Assembly (NCBI RefSeq): GCF_046233715.1
Contig: NZ_JBJNRJ010000017.1
Span: 25,410 to 89,409, forward strand
Origin: Trujillonella humicola
Lineage (GTDB): Bacteria > Actinomycetota > Actinomycetes > Mycobacteriales > Geodermatophilaceae
Length of the DNA stretch: 64,000 bases
Direction of reading: 5' to 3'
Shown here piece after piece: positions 18,224-26,471 of this stretch. Position 1 is the first letter of the stretch; each line of letters starts with the position of its first letter. The notes under the pieces are model-generated. The model saw nothing but the letters and a program-made list of their open reading frames with translations, did not search any database and was not told where the DNA came from. The position numbers and the translations under genes were made by a program.

Positions 18224-18946
18224 GTGCACGTCACCTCCGAACGGCGCCTCGACGACGGCGTACTCGAGCGCGAGTTCACCCTCGGCGAGATCCCCGGCAC
18301 CCTGTGGACGCGTGGCTCCTCGCCGGCCCCGCTGGTCCTGATGCCGCACAACAACGGCCTGCCCCGGGCAGACCCCCGGCTGGTGGCCCGGGCCCGCTAC
18401 ACCGCGGCCCGCGGCTACTCGGTGGCCACCATCGACGCCGCCGGCTGCGGTGGCCGTCCTGGTCCCGCCGGCCACGAGCAGGCCCGCAGCGACCTCCGCC
18501 GGGCGATGCAGGCCGGCGAGCCGGTCGACGAGATCCTGGAGTCGGTCGTCGGCCCTCTCGTCAGGAGCGCGGTCCCGGAATGGCGGGCCACGCTGGATGC
18601 CCTCCTCGAGCTGCCCGGCATCGTCGGCCCGGTCGGCTACTCCGGGGGGTGGACCGCCCTCGGCATCGGGCTGGTGGTGGTCGAGCCACGCATCGCGGCG
18701 GCCGGCTTCTTCGCCGGGGGGTACGTACCCCGTGCCCAGCGCGACGCGGCCCGGCAGGTCACCGTCCCGCTGCTGTTCCTCCTGCAGTGGGACGACGAGG
18801 GGAACCCGCGGGACCGGGCCCTGGAGCTGTTCGATGCCTTCGGCAGCAGGGAGAAGACGCTGCACGCCAACGCGGGCGGGCACACCGGAACCCCGTGGTT
18901 CGAGTTGGAGGACGGGTGCCGGTTCCTGGACCGACACCTCAGGTGA
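18224..18946 (+). CDS. Alpha/beta-hydrolase-fold protein
   Basis: A 240-residue hydrolase-like protein. The nucleophile elbow GYSGGWTALG carries the serine. A possible acid lies near FLLQWDDEGNP, and the histidine is in NAGGHTGTPW, the order expected for dienelactone-hydrolase-like enzymes. The start is GTG 18224 with GAAAGG eight bases upstream. The substrate is unknown. It stands alone, preceded by a long leader region with a possible short ORF, and convergent with the gamma-carbonic-anhydrase-like gene. Confidence 0.8.
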   Translation: MHVTSERRLDDGVLEREFTLGEIPGTLWTRGSSPAPLVLMPHNNGLPRADPRLVARARYTAARGYSVATIDAAGCGGRPGPAGHEQARSDLRRAMQAGEPVDEILESVVGPLVRSAVPEWRATLDALLELPGIVGPVGYSGGWTALGIGLVVVEPRIAAAGFFAGGYVPRAQRDAARQVTVPLLFLLQWDDEGNPRDRALELFDAFGSREKTLHANAGGHTGTPWFELEDGCRFLDRHLR

Positions 18947-18979
18947 GGCGGGCCGGCCTTCCCACCCCCGTGTGCCGCC

Positions 18980-19561
18980 TCAGTACATGCCGTCCCCGGC
19001 GACCATCCCGGCCGCGGGCAGGGGGCGGCGCACCACCGGCCGGACGCGCCGGGCCGCGGGCAGCCGCCGGGTGTAGCTCTCGGCGTTGCCGCGGATGTGC
19101 GCCAGGTCCTCCTCGGTCGCCGCCCGGACGACGCGCGCGGGCACGCCGGCCACCACCGACCACGGCGGCACCTGCGTGTTCGGGGTGACCACCGCGCCGG
19201 CGGCGACGATCGAGGCGCCGCCGATGTGCGCGCCGTTCATCACGACGCTGCCCATGCCCACGAGGACGTCGTCGTCGATCCGCGCGCCGTGCAGCACGAC
19301 GCGGTGCCCGACGGTGACCCCGCGGCCGACGACGAGCGGGAACCCGGGGTCGGAGTGCAGCGCGCAACCGTCCTGCACGTTGGTGCCGGCTCCGAGCACG
19401 ATGGCCTCCTCGTCGGCGCGGGCCACCGAGCCGTACCAGATGCTCGACAGCGGCCCCATGGTGACCGCACCCACCACCACTGCGGTCGGGGCGACGAAGG
19501 CCTCCTCGTCGATCTCCGGCCGGCCGAACGGCAGCTCGGCGATGTAGTTGTCCCGCTCCAT
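18980..19561 (-). CDS. Gamma-carbonic-anhydrase-like left-handed beta-helix protein
   Basis: A 193-residue protein built of hexapeptide repeats. The three metal-ligand histidines expected for gamma carbonic anhydrases are visible as CALHSD and VGHRVVLHG. GMGSVVMNGA and PPWSVVAGVPARVVR are typical C-terminal coils of the YrdA/PaaY group. It may hydrate carbon dioxide or act on CoA thioesters; the family does not settle this. The C-terminal 40 residues are an Arg/Pro-rich tail. The ATG at 19561 follows GGAGG-like bases on the minus strand. Confidence 0.88.
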   Translation of the reverse strand: MERDNYIAELPFGRPEIDEEAFVAPTAVVVGAVTMGPLSSIWYGSVARADEEAIVLGAGTNVQDGCALHSDPGFPLVVGRGVTVGHRVVLHGARIDDDVLVGMGSVVMNGAHIGGASIVAAGAVVTPNTQVPPWSVVAGVPARVVRAATEEDLAHIRGNAESYTRRLPAARRVRPVVRRPLPAAGMVAGDGMY

Positions 19562-19639
19562 GGCACCCTCCCGGTCCTCCGCACGGTGAGGGCAAGAGTG
19601 GCCCGCGTCACACCGATGGCGCCAGTGCCTGCGACGCCG

Positions 19640-21910
19640 TCAGCGCACCCCGGAGGGCGCTCGACGGCGGCGGGCGCAAAGCACGAGGCCCGTGCCGACG
19701 AGGAGGAGCACACCGCCGGCCCCGGCGAGCGGGAGCACGTCGGCACCGGTCTGCGCGAGCCCGCCGGGCGCCGTCACCGGTCCCGGTGTCGCGACCCCCC
19801 GGGTGACCGCCGGAACGGCCCCGCCGTCCCCGACCGTCCCGGTGCCCGCCCCGCCACCCGCTCCCGGGCCACCGGGACCCCCCGGGCCACCGGGGGTCCC
19901 TGCCGGGCCGCTCACCGCGGCCACCTCGCTGACCGTCGTCCCCGCGACGTTGGTGAACACCGCCCGGTAGGACACCGTCCCGGCCGTCACCGGCACGGTC
20001 AGCGTCGTCGCCGTCGCGCCGGGGACGTCGGTCCAGGTCGTACCGCCGTCGTCGGGCCGCTGCCACCGGACGGTCGGCACCGGGACGCCCACCGCGGCGG
20101 CGGTCAGCGTCACCGTCGTCCCGACCGCACCGCCGGCCGACGAGGGCTGGGCGGTGACCACGGGGGCCACGTCGACGCCGGGGGCCGCGACCAGCACCAC
20201 CGTGGACAGCGCCACCGGAGTCCCCGACGGGGACGACCCGAGGGCCAGCACCTGCCAGACGCCGGCGCCGGGCAGCACAGGCGACGTGGTGAGGGACCCG
20301 GATCCGTCGGCCGCGGCCTCCCCGAGGTCCACCGGTGCGGGCGCGGCGGCCGACGTGCCCGTGACCGCCGCGGCCGCGTGCAGCGGATAGGCGGCGAGGG
20401 TGACCCGCGCGTGCGGCGCGAAGCCGTCTCCGGTGAGCGCCACCGGGTCACCCGGCGCGGTCGGCGCCGCGGGCGCGCCCAGCGGTCCCGTGGGCGCGGG
20501 CGGGGTCGGCGGGAGGGAGACGCGGAAGCAGCTCGCCGCGCCGTCGACCTCGTTGCCGCCGGCGTCCGCCACGGGATCCCAGGCGGGTGGCGCGGCGGCC
20601 GGGTCACGCAGGACCAGGCAGGTCCCCTTCGCGTTCCCGGCCATCCGCGTGCCGCGGACGACGAGAGGTCCCCGGGTGGCCACCGCGGCTCCGAAGTTAC
20701 CGCTCCCCGCGTCCACCGCCCCGGCGGTGTTGGCCTCGACCGTCGAGTCGACCAGCTCGACCGGTCCACCGCGGGTGTAGAGGCCACCGCCGACGAACGC
20801 GCGGTTCCCCTCGACGATCGCGTCCTCGATCCGCGCCGGCGTGCCGTGCAGCGCGAGGCCGCCGCCGATGCCGTTGGCCGGGAGTCCGGCCACCCGGTCG
20901 GGGAAGCCGTTGCCGAGCACCTCCACCGCGGTCATCGTCGTCGGGGTGTCGCGGATCGAGGCGGCCAGGACGGCCCCGCCGTGGACGATGATCCCCTCGA
21001 CCGTGTTGCGCTCGAACACGCTGCCCGTCACCGTCAGCGGGTGGTCGAAGGAGGCCACCGCCCCGCCGCCGTACATCCGGTCGAGGTCACCGAGCCCGGA
21101 CACGGTGAGGGCGTTGTCCGTGAAGGTGCTGTCGGTGATCACCAGCGGCGCGCTGAACGGCGAGGCCGGGGCCGGGGTGGTGGGGGGCTCCACGGGGAAG
21201 CCGTTGAACCCGCTGCTCACCCAGGCCAGGACGGCGCCCCCGGAGGCGAACCCGGTCGCGGCGTTGCCGGTGAAGGTCGATCCGGTGATCGTCGTCGGGT
21301 TCCACTGGCGGACGGCGATGGCACCGCCGCCGGAGCCGTCCAGCGGGCAGGTGACGGTGTTGCCGGTGAAGCTGCTGGCCACCACCGTCGTGCTGCCCGA
21401 CCCCACGCCCAGGATCGCCCCACCCCGGTCGAATGCGTGGTTGTCGGTGAACGCCACCCGCTCGACCACGAGGTGACCGGCGCTCCAGACGGCGCCGCCA
21501 CCGGTGTAGCCGGTGTCCTGCGACCAGCCGCGGGTCAACGTCAGGTCGCGCAGGGTCACCGTGGGCAGGTCCGTCGGCGACGTGGCGCCCGCCGGCGCCT
21601 GGACGGCGAACAGCGACGTCCGGTATCCCCCGTCCACGACCACGTCGTGCCCGGTGCCGCTGATGAGGAGCGTCTTGTCCACGACGATCGTGCTGCCGCC
21701 CTCGGGGGTGACGACGATCGGGCCGTCGCAGGCGATCTGGACGGTGCCACCGTCGGGTGCGTCGCCGATCGCCGCGCGCAGCGCCGCCTCGGTGCACACG
21801 GTGACCGTCCGGGTGTCCCCCGGATCGGCCGCGGCCACCCCCGGGGCGAGGCCGGCGCCGAGGGCGGCGCAGGTCAGCACGGCGGCACGGACGGCGGAGC
21901 GGGTGGGCAC
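19640..21910 (-). CDS. Secreted right-handed beta-helix protein with Ig-like region and LAXTG-type wall anchor
   Basis: A 756-residue surface protein. A Sec signal peptide (AVLTCAALGAGLAPGVAAA) is followed by about 400 residues of parallel beta-helix repeats with recurring GGGA/GGAV, ITxSTFTDN and GNTA patterns (polymorphic-outer-membrane-protein-like). An Ig-like region with W..DGGTTW and TVSYRAVFTNVAG follows, then a Gly/Pro-rich linker. The C-terminus reads LAQTG, a hydrophobic helix and RRRRA, a cell-wall sorting signal of the LAXTG kind used by class E sortases. The GTG at 21910 has GGGAGA upstream. It is divergent from selO. Role in adhesion is only a guess. Confidence 0.85.
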   Translation of the reverse strand: MPTRSAVRAAVLTCAALGAGLAPGVAAADPGDTRTVTVCTEAALRAAIGDAPDGGTVQIACDGPIVVTPEGGSTIVVDKTLLISGTGHDVVVDGGYRTSLFAVQAPAGATSPTDLPTVTLRDLTLTRGWSQDTGYTGGGAVWSAGHLVVERVAFTDNHAFDRGGAILGVGSGSTTVVASSFTGNTVTCPLDGSGGGAIAVRQWNPTTITGSTFTGNAATGFASGGAVLAWVSSGFNGFPVEPPTTPAPASPFSAPLVITDSTFTDNALTVSGLGDLDRMYGGGAVASFDHPLTVTGSVFERNTVEGIIVHGGAVLAASIRDTPTTMTAVEVLGNGFPDRVAGLPANGIGGGLALHGTPARIEDAIVEGNRAFVGGGLYTRGGPVELVDSTVEANTAGAVDAGSGNFGAAVATRGPLVVRGTRMAGNAKGTCLVLRDPAAAPPAWDPVADAGGNEVDGAASCFRVSLPPTPPAPTGPLGAPAAPTAPGDPVALTGDGFAPHARVTLAAYPLHAAAAVTGTSAAAPAPVDLGEAAADGSGSLTTSPVLPGAGVWQVLALGSSPSGTPVALSTVVLVAAPGVDVAPVVTAQPSSAGGAVGTTVTLTAAAVGVPVPTVRWQRPDDGGTTWTDVPGATATTLTVPVTAGTVSYRAVFTNVAGTTVSEVAAVSGPAGTPGGPGGPGGPGAGGGAGTGTVGDGGAVPAVTRGVATPGPVTAPGGLAQTGADVLPLAGAGGVLLLVGTGLVLCARRRRAPSGVR

Positions 21911-22075
21911 GGCTCTCCCGGGGTCGACGGCGTCGCCCCAGCGGGCGCCGGGCGGCATCGTCGCCGGTCAGCGCGTCGCGGCCGGGTACCCGGGCACCGA
22001 CACGGGGCGCGTGGGGCAGACGTGGCGTCGCCCGCCACCCGGTGCGGGGAGCGGCCGGGTCGTACCGTCGAGGGG

Positions 22076-23542
22076 GTGAGCATCGCGCCGCCGTCCAGCG
22101 TCCCCCTCGGGGACCGCTTCGCCCGCGAGCTGCCGGAACTCGCGCTGCCCTGGCAGGCCGCCGATGCGCCCGAGCCGCGGCTGCTCGTGCTGAACGAGCC
22201 GCTGGCCGCCGAGCTGGGGCTCGACCCGGCCGAGCTGCGCACCGACGCGGGGGTCCGCCTCCTGACGGGCACCGCCGTGCCGGACGGCGCGCGGCCGGTC
22301 GCGCAGGCCTACGCCGGGCACCAGTTCGGCGGCTACAACCCCCGCCTGGGCGATGGCCGGGCCCTGCTGCTCGGCGAGCTCGCCGGTCCCGACGGCCGGC
22401 TGCACGACCTGCACCTGAAGGGCTCGGGGCCCACGCCGTTCTCCCGCGGGGGCGACGGCTACGCCGCGGTGGGACCGATGCTGCGCGAGTACGTGGTCGG
22501 CGAGGCGATGCACGCCCTGGGCATCCCGACGACGCGGTCGCTGGCCGTCGTCGCCACCGGCCGGACCGTGTACCGCGAGACGGCGCTGCCCGGCGCCGTC
22601 CTCGCGCGCGTGGCCAGCAGCCACCTGCGGGTCGGCAGCTTCCAGTACGCGCGGGCCACCGGCGACGTCGACCTGCTGCGCCGGCTGGCCGACCACGCGA
22701 TCGACCGGCACTGGAGCGCCGCGGCCGGTGCGGAGAACCGGTACCTGGCGCTGTTCGAGGCCGTGGTCACCGCCCAGGCGTCGCTGGTCGCGCAGTGGAT
22801 GCTGGTCGGGTTCGTGCACGGCGTGATGAACACCGACAACACGACGATCTCCGGCGAGACCATCGACTACGGCCCCTGCGCGTTCATGGAGGCCGTCGAC
22901 CCGAACACCGTCTACAGCTCGATCGACGCCGGCGGGCGCTACCGCTACGGCAACCAGCCGCTGGTCGCCGAGTGGAACCTGGCCCGGTTCGCCGAGGCGC
23001 TGCTCCCGCTGCTCGACGAGGAGCAGGAGCGGGCGGTGGAGCTCGCCGTCGCCGCGCTGCAGGGCTTCCGCCCGCGCTACAGCGCCGCGTGGACGGCGGG
23101 GATGCGGGCCAAGCTCGGGCTCCCCGAGGGCCTGGCCGACGACGTCACCGCCGGGCTGGCCGACGACCTGCTCGAGCTGCTGCAGGCCGGCCACGTCGAC
23201 CACACGTCGTTCTTCCGCGCGCTCGGCCGGGCGGCCCGTGGGGACGTCGCCCCGGCGCGCGACCTGTTCCTCGACCTGGCGGGCTTCGACGCGTGGGCCC
23301 AGCGGTGGCGGGCGCTGCAGCCCGACGCCGCCGGGATGGACCGGGTCAACCCCGCCTACGTCCCGCGCAACCACCTCGTCGAGGAGGCGCTCGACGCGGC
23401 CACGGCCGGCGACCTGGCGCCGCTGGGCGGGTTGCTCGAGGCCGTCACCCGCCCGTTCGAGGAGCGGCCGGGTCTCGAGCGCTACGCCGCGCCCGCGCCC
23501 GCGGACTTCGGCGCGACCTACCGCACCTTCTGCGGCACCTGA
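22076..23542 (+). CDS. selO: SelO-family protein adenylyltransferase (YdiU/UPF0061)
   Basis: A 488-residue pseudokinase-fold AMP transferase. In characterised SelO proteins, AMP is moved from ATP to Ser/Thr/Tyr of redox proteins. Signature blocks are AYAGHQFGGYNPRLGDGRA, HLKGSGPTPFSRGGDG, GFVHGVMNTDN and TISGETIDYGPCAFM. The length equals that of the family. The E. coli-type C-terminal selenocysteine/cysteine end is present as a short TFCGT tail. The GTG at 22076 follows GAGGGG directly. It is divergent from the beta-helix gene; a very long palindrome lies just downstream. Confidence 0.94.
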   Translation: MSIAPPSSVPLGDRFARELPELALPWQAADAPEPRLLVLNEPLAAELGLDPAELRTDAGVRLLTGTAVPDGARPVAQAYAGHQFGGYNPRLGDGRALLLGELAGPDGRLHDLHLKGSGPTPFSRGGDGYAAVGPMLREYVVGEAMHALGIPTTRSLAVVATGRTVYRETALPGAVLARVASSHLRVGSFQYARATGDVDLLRRLADHAIDRHWSAAAGAENRYLALFEAVVTAQASLVAQWMLVGFVHGVMNTDNTTISGETIDYGPCAFMEAVDPNTVYSSIDAGGRYRYGNQPLVAEWNLARFAEALLPLLDEEQERAVELAVAALQGFRPRYSAAWTAGMRAKLGLPEGLADDVTAGLADDLLELLQAGHVDHTSFFRALGRAARGDVAPARDLFLDLAGFDAWAQRWRALQPDAAGMDRVNPAYVPRNHLVEEALDAATAGDLAPLGGLLEAVTRPFEERPGLERYAAPAPADFGATYRTFCGT

Positions 23543-23546
23543 CCCG

Positions 23547-23611
23547 TCGACGAGATCTGCACACTCGTCACCATCAGCGGCTGATGCCGACGAGTGTGCA
23601 GATCTCGTCGA
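23547..23611. terminator. Perfect 23-bp palindrome with a nested inner hairpin
   Basis: Arms 23547-23569 and 23589-23611 are exactly complementary. The 19-nt loop contains a second inverted repeat (CATCAGC-G-GCTGATG). It lies between convergent selO and a small gene and is a likely bidirectional terminator or a dispersed palindromic element. Confidence 0.75.
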
Positions 23612-23623
23612 GGGGGTGGCGGG

Positions 23624-23833
23624 TCAGCGCAGGACGTCGCGGGACACGTCGGTGACGATCGCGCGGAAGGTGGTCGTGTCGACCTCGTCGTCCACGGTCA
23701 CGCGGACGACGTCGGCCACCTGCTGCTCGGTGGTCGGCCGCAGGGCCGCCGCGCGGGCCGCCGCGACGAGGTGCAGGTAGCGGACGCGGTGCTCGTCGCC
23801 GGACGCCGGGTGGCTGCTGGGGTGCGCGTGCAT
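23624..23833 (-). CDS. Small hypothetical protein, 69 residues
   Basis: No recognised family. From the ATG at 23833 the protein is MHAHPSSHPASGDEHRVRY, then an alpha/beta-looking middle (LVAAARAAALRPTTEQQVADVVRVTVDDEV) and TFRAIVTDVSRDVLR at the end. The Shine-Dalgarno (GAGG) is very close to the ATG, so the start is uncertain. It ends next to the long palindrome shared with selO. Confidence 0.5.
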   Translation of the reverse strand: MHAHPSSHPASGDEHRVRYLHLVAAARAAALRPTTEQQVADVVRVTVDDEVDTTTFRAIVTDVSRDVLR

Positions 23834-23979
23834 GCCTCGACGGTGACAGCCGTCACCGCCGGCCGCGCGGACCACCGCCGGGTGTGCCGGACCGATCCGT
23901 CCCCGCCGTCACATCCGCCCCGCCGGCCACCGGTGTCCGGCCCTTCCCACCGCGGCCGGGGACTGCCGATGAGGAGGGC

Positions 23980-24336
23980 ATGCGCGCCAGCCACCTCGCC
24001 ACCGCCCTGACCGCCTTCGCGGCCGGCCTGTCGGCCGCCACCGTCCTGAACGCCCGCCGCGCCGAGCGCCACCGCCCGGCCGCTCCGGTCCTCGCCGCTC
24101 CTCCCGCCGCTCCTCCCGCCACCGCGCCCGCCGTCCCCACCCCGTCGCTCCCGGCCGCGCCGGGGACCGACGGCGTCGTCCTGCCCTTCCTGCGGACCGT
24201 CCCGACTCCTCCGGCACCGGCGGCGGGCCGCCCGGCCCGCTGCGGCGACAGCGGCGGCCTGACCCGCGCGGGCGCCCCGTGCGGCGCGCGCGCCACCAGC
24301 GGCGGCCGCTGCCACCACCACCCGCTGGCGGCCTGA
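23980..24336 (+). CDS. Small exported or membrane-anchored protein with a C-terminal Cys/His cluster
   Basis: A 118-residue protein. An N-terminal hydrophobic segment (LATALTAFAAGLSAATVL) is followed by a Pro/Ala-rich linker of about 45 residues. The C-terminal 30 residues contain RCGDSGGLTRAGAPCGARA and GRCHHHP, that is C-x5-T-x2-G-x2-C followed by C-H-H-H. This spacing resembles small zinc-binding motifs such as the DUF5763 type (from memory, not searched). The ATG at 23980 has GAGGAGGG just upstream. Function unknown. Confidence 0.6.
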   Translation: MRASHLATALTAFAAGLSAATVLNARRAERHRPAAPVLAAPPAAPPATAPAVPTPSLPAAPGTDGVVLPFLRTVPTPPAPAAGRPARCGDSGGLTRAGAPCGARATSGGRCHHHPLAA

Positions 24337-24381
24337 GGCCGGGTTCCGCCCGGAGGACGGCGAGCCGGGCCGGGTCTCGTC

Positions 24382-24774
24382 TCAGGCCGGGTCGGCGGTG
24401 AACTCGCGGCGGGCGATCCGCCAGGTGCCCCCCACCCGGCGGAACTCGTCGCGGACCCGCCCGGCGCTGACGACGGCGGTGCCGGCCAGGACGACGATCG
24501 ACGAGCGGCACACCGCCGTGTCGCCGTCCACGTCGATGACGTGGTTGAGCGACAGCCGGTGCACCGAGCCCGGCCGCAGGCCCGCCGCGAAGGCCTCGAG
24601 GGCGTTCCGGCCGGCGACGTCGTCCCCGCCGGTGCCGCCGCCGACGAAGACCCCGTCGTCGGTGTAGAGCGAGGCGAAGGTCGCCGCGTCGCCGGAGTCG
24701 AGGGCGCAGACGTAGCGGGCGTAGACGTCGCGGATGGCGTCGCGGTCCTCGGCGGGGGTCGGCACGGCGGGCAT
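24382..24774 (-). CDS. SnoaL/NTF2-like fold protein
   Basis: A 130-residue protein of the nuclear-transport-factor-2 superfamily. AEDRDAIRDVYARYVCALDSGDAATFASLYTDDGVF is the classic N-terminal helix and the strand with an acidic DDG turn. The C-terminus ends VGGTWRIARREF. Members are small isomerases, hydrolases or dehydratases, or ligand-binding proteins; the substrate is unknown. The ATG at 24774 has GGGAGG seven bases upstream. It lies downstream of the ferredoxin gene on the same strand but is separated from it by a 47-bp palindrome. Confidence 0.82.
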   Translation of the reverse strand: MPAVPTPAEDRDAIRDVYARYVCALDSGDAATFASLYTDDGVFVGGGTGGDDVAGRNALEAFAAGLRPGSVHRLSLNHVIDVDGDTAVCRSSIVVLAGTAVVSAGRVRDEFRRVGGTWRIARREFTADPA

Positions 24775-24809
24775 GCTCGCACCTCCCGCCCCGACGGCGT
24801 GCTCCCCAC

Positions 24810-24856
24810 GGGGCAGAACTGCACTTCTGCCCCGTGCAGAAGTGCAGTTCTGCCCC
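24810..24856. terminator. Perfect 21-bp palindrome with a 5-nt loop
   Basis: Arms 24810-24830 and 24836-24856 are exactly complementary around CCCGT. Geometry and the core GTGCAGAAGTGC match the element at 8774-8822. It lies between the ferredoxin stop and the SnoaL-like start on the minus strand and could terminate the ferredoxin transcript. Confidence 0.75.
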
Positions 24857-24862
24857 TGACCG

Positions 24863-25057
24863 TCACCCGGAGACGGTGAGGACCGATGCCGGGCAGGCCG
24901 CGGCGGCCGCGCGCGCCGCATCCGCGTGCGCTGCATCGGGCGCGGGGTCGAGCAGGACCACGAGGCCGTCGTCCTCGTCCTGGTCGAACAGGTCCGGCGC
25001 GGCGAGCACGCACTGGCCCGCGCCGATGCACATGTCGCGGTCCGCCTCGATCCGCAC
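24863..25057 (-). CDS. Small ferredoxin (3Fe-4S type), probable P450 redox partner
   Basis: A 64-residue ferredoxin. The cysteine pattern CIGAGQC, with an alanine/glycine region where a fourth cysteine would be, plus the distal AAACPAS cysteine, fits the 3Fe-4S ferredoxins that feed bacterial P450s. FDQDEDDGLVVLL is the usual acidic docking region. The GTG at 25057 has GAGGAGG about five bases upstream. It is divergent from the P450 gene across a 100-bp region with a near-perfect palindrome, so the two are likely co-controlled. Confidence 0.9.
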   Translation of the reverse strand: MRIEADRDMCIGAGQCVLAAPDLFDQDEDDGLVVLLDPAPDAAHADAARAAAAACPASVLTVSG

Positions 25058-25077
25058 GACCCCTCCTCCTCGTCCGG

Positions 25078-25107
25078 TGCACGTCGTGCATGCGTGCATG
25101 ACGTGCA
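25078..25107. promoter_or_regulatory. 30-bp palindrome with four evenly spaced TGCA cores between ferredoxin and P450
   Basis: The two 15-base halves match at 13 positions. TGCA occurs at 25078, 25087, 25095 and 25104 (spacing 9, 8, 9), symmetric about the centre. This suits a dimer-of-dimers such as a TetR protein; the TetR gene at 26586 is the obvious candidate by position only. Confidence 0.6.
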
Positions 25108-25157
25108 TCATGAGACTAGCGTCACTCCGGGACGGTCGCCGGAGAGAGGACGCAGGG

Positions 25158-26471
25158 ATGAGCACCGACAGCGCGCAGGCCGACGGCACCGTCGAGCGGG
25201 TCACCATCGAGATCCGCCGGCCGATCGCCGCCGACCTCGTGGAGCACCCGCCGGGCTGCCCGTTCGACCCGCCGCCGGGCATGGTCGAGCGCCGCGGCCG
25301 GGGCGCCGTGCAGTCCCTGCGCCTGCTCAACGGCGTCATCGCCTACCTGGTGACCGGGTTCGAGGAGGGCCGCTCCGTGCTGGCCGACCCCCGGTTCAGC
25401 GCCGACAAGATGCGCAACCGCGAGGCCACCTCCTTCCAGCCGGAGGAGGTGGCCGCCATGGGCGAGGCCGCCGACAGCGGACGGTGCCCGGTGGTCCCCG
25501 CCGCCGGCTCCGCACCCCGGGGCGACGGCTACTTCGTCTTCATGGACCCGCCCGAGCACACCCGGCTGCGGCGCCTGCTCACCGGCCAGTTCACCGTGCG
25601 CCGCATGCAGGCGCTGGAGTCGCGGCTGCGCGAGATCGCCGCCGAGCGGATCGCGGCGATGCAGGCGGCCGGCACCGAGGCCGACCTGGTGCCGGCGTAC
25701 GCGCTGCCGATCCCCTCGCTGATGATCTGCGAGCTGCTCGGGGTGGACCCCGAGGACCGCGAGGCGTTCCAGCACAACACCTCGGTCGGCACGAACGTGC
25801 AGGCCAGCGACGAGGAGAAGGCGGTCGCCGGCGGCGAGCTGTACGCCTTCATGCAGCGGCTGGTCGCGGGCAAGCGCGCGAACCCCGGCGACGACATCCT
25901 CTCCGGGCTGGTGCGCGCCACGGACCCGGAGCTGACCGACCAGCAGCTCGTGGACATGTCGCTGGTGCTGCTCGGCGCCGGCCACGAGACGACGGCGAAC
26001 ATGCTGAGCCTGGGCGCCCTGGCCCTGCTGTCGCACCCCGAGCAGGTCGAGGCGCTGCGGGCGGACCCGGCGCTGTTCGACAACGCCGTCGAGGAGCTGC
26101 TGCGCTACCTGAGCATCGTCCAGTTCGGCGTCACCCGGATCGCGATGGAGGACCTCGAGCTCGGTGGCGTCGAGGTCCCGGCCGGGGCGACGGTCATCGT
26201 GGCGATGCCCGAGGTGAACCGGGACCCGGGGCACTTCCCGGACCCCGACCGGTTCGACGTCACCCGCCCGCGCTCCTCGCACCTGGCCTTCGGGCACGGC
26301 GTGCACCAGTGCCTCGGGCAGCAGCTGGCCCGCATCGAGATGCGGATCGGCCTGGAGGAGCTGGTCACCCGCCTACCCGGCCTGCGCCTGGCCGTGCCGG
26401 TCGAGGAGGTCCCGGTGAAGAACGAGATGCTCATCTACGGCCTGCACGCGCTGCCGGTCACCTGGGCGTGA
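25158..26471 (+). CDS. Cytochrome P450, class I bacterial type
   Basis: A 437-residue soluble monooxygenase. The I-helix motif is GAGHETT, the ExxR pair is in VEELLRYL, and the haem-binding loop is FGHGVHQCLGQQLAR with the cysteine ligand. FVFMDPPEHTRLRRLLTGQFT is the C-helix region. These features fit the CYP105/107-like group, but the exact family is not assigned and the substrate is unknown. The ATG at 25158 follows GAGAGAGGA. The stop overlaps a 38-codon SDR relic (GTGA), and a TetR gene follows, so all three are probably cotranscribed. Confidence 0.94.
   Translation: MSTDSAQADGTVERVTIEIRRPIAADLVEHPPGCPFDPPPGMVERRGRGAVQSLRLLNGVIAYLVTGFEEGRSVLADPRFSADKMRNREATSFQPEEVAAMGEAADSGRCPVVPAAGSAPRGDGYFVFMDPPEHTRLRRLLTGQFTVRRMQALESRLREIAAERIAAMQAAGTEADLVPAYALPIPSLMICELLGVDPEDREAFQHNTSVGTNVQASDEEKAVAGGELYAFMQRLVAGKRANPGDDILSGLVRATDPELTDQQLVDMSLVLLGAGHETTANMLSLGALALLSHPEQVEALRADPALFDNAVEELLRYLSIVQFGVTRIAMEDLELGGVEVPAGATVIVAMPEVNRDPGHFPDPDRFDVTRPRSSHLAFGHGVHQCLGQQLARIEMRIGLEELVTRLPGLRLAVPVEEVPVKNEMLIYGLHALPVTWA

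Noticed and set aside
19097..22075. Plus-strand open frame upstream of selO, continuous with it to give about 1480 codons
   Set aside because: It is antisense to the beta-helix gene. SelO homology begins only at the GTG 22076 with its own ribosome site.
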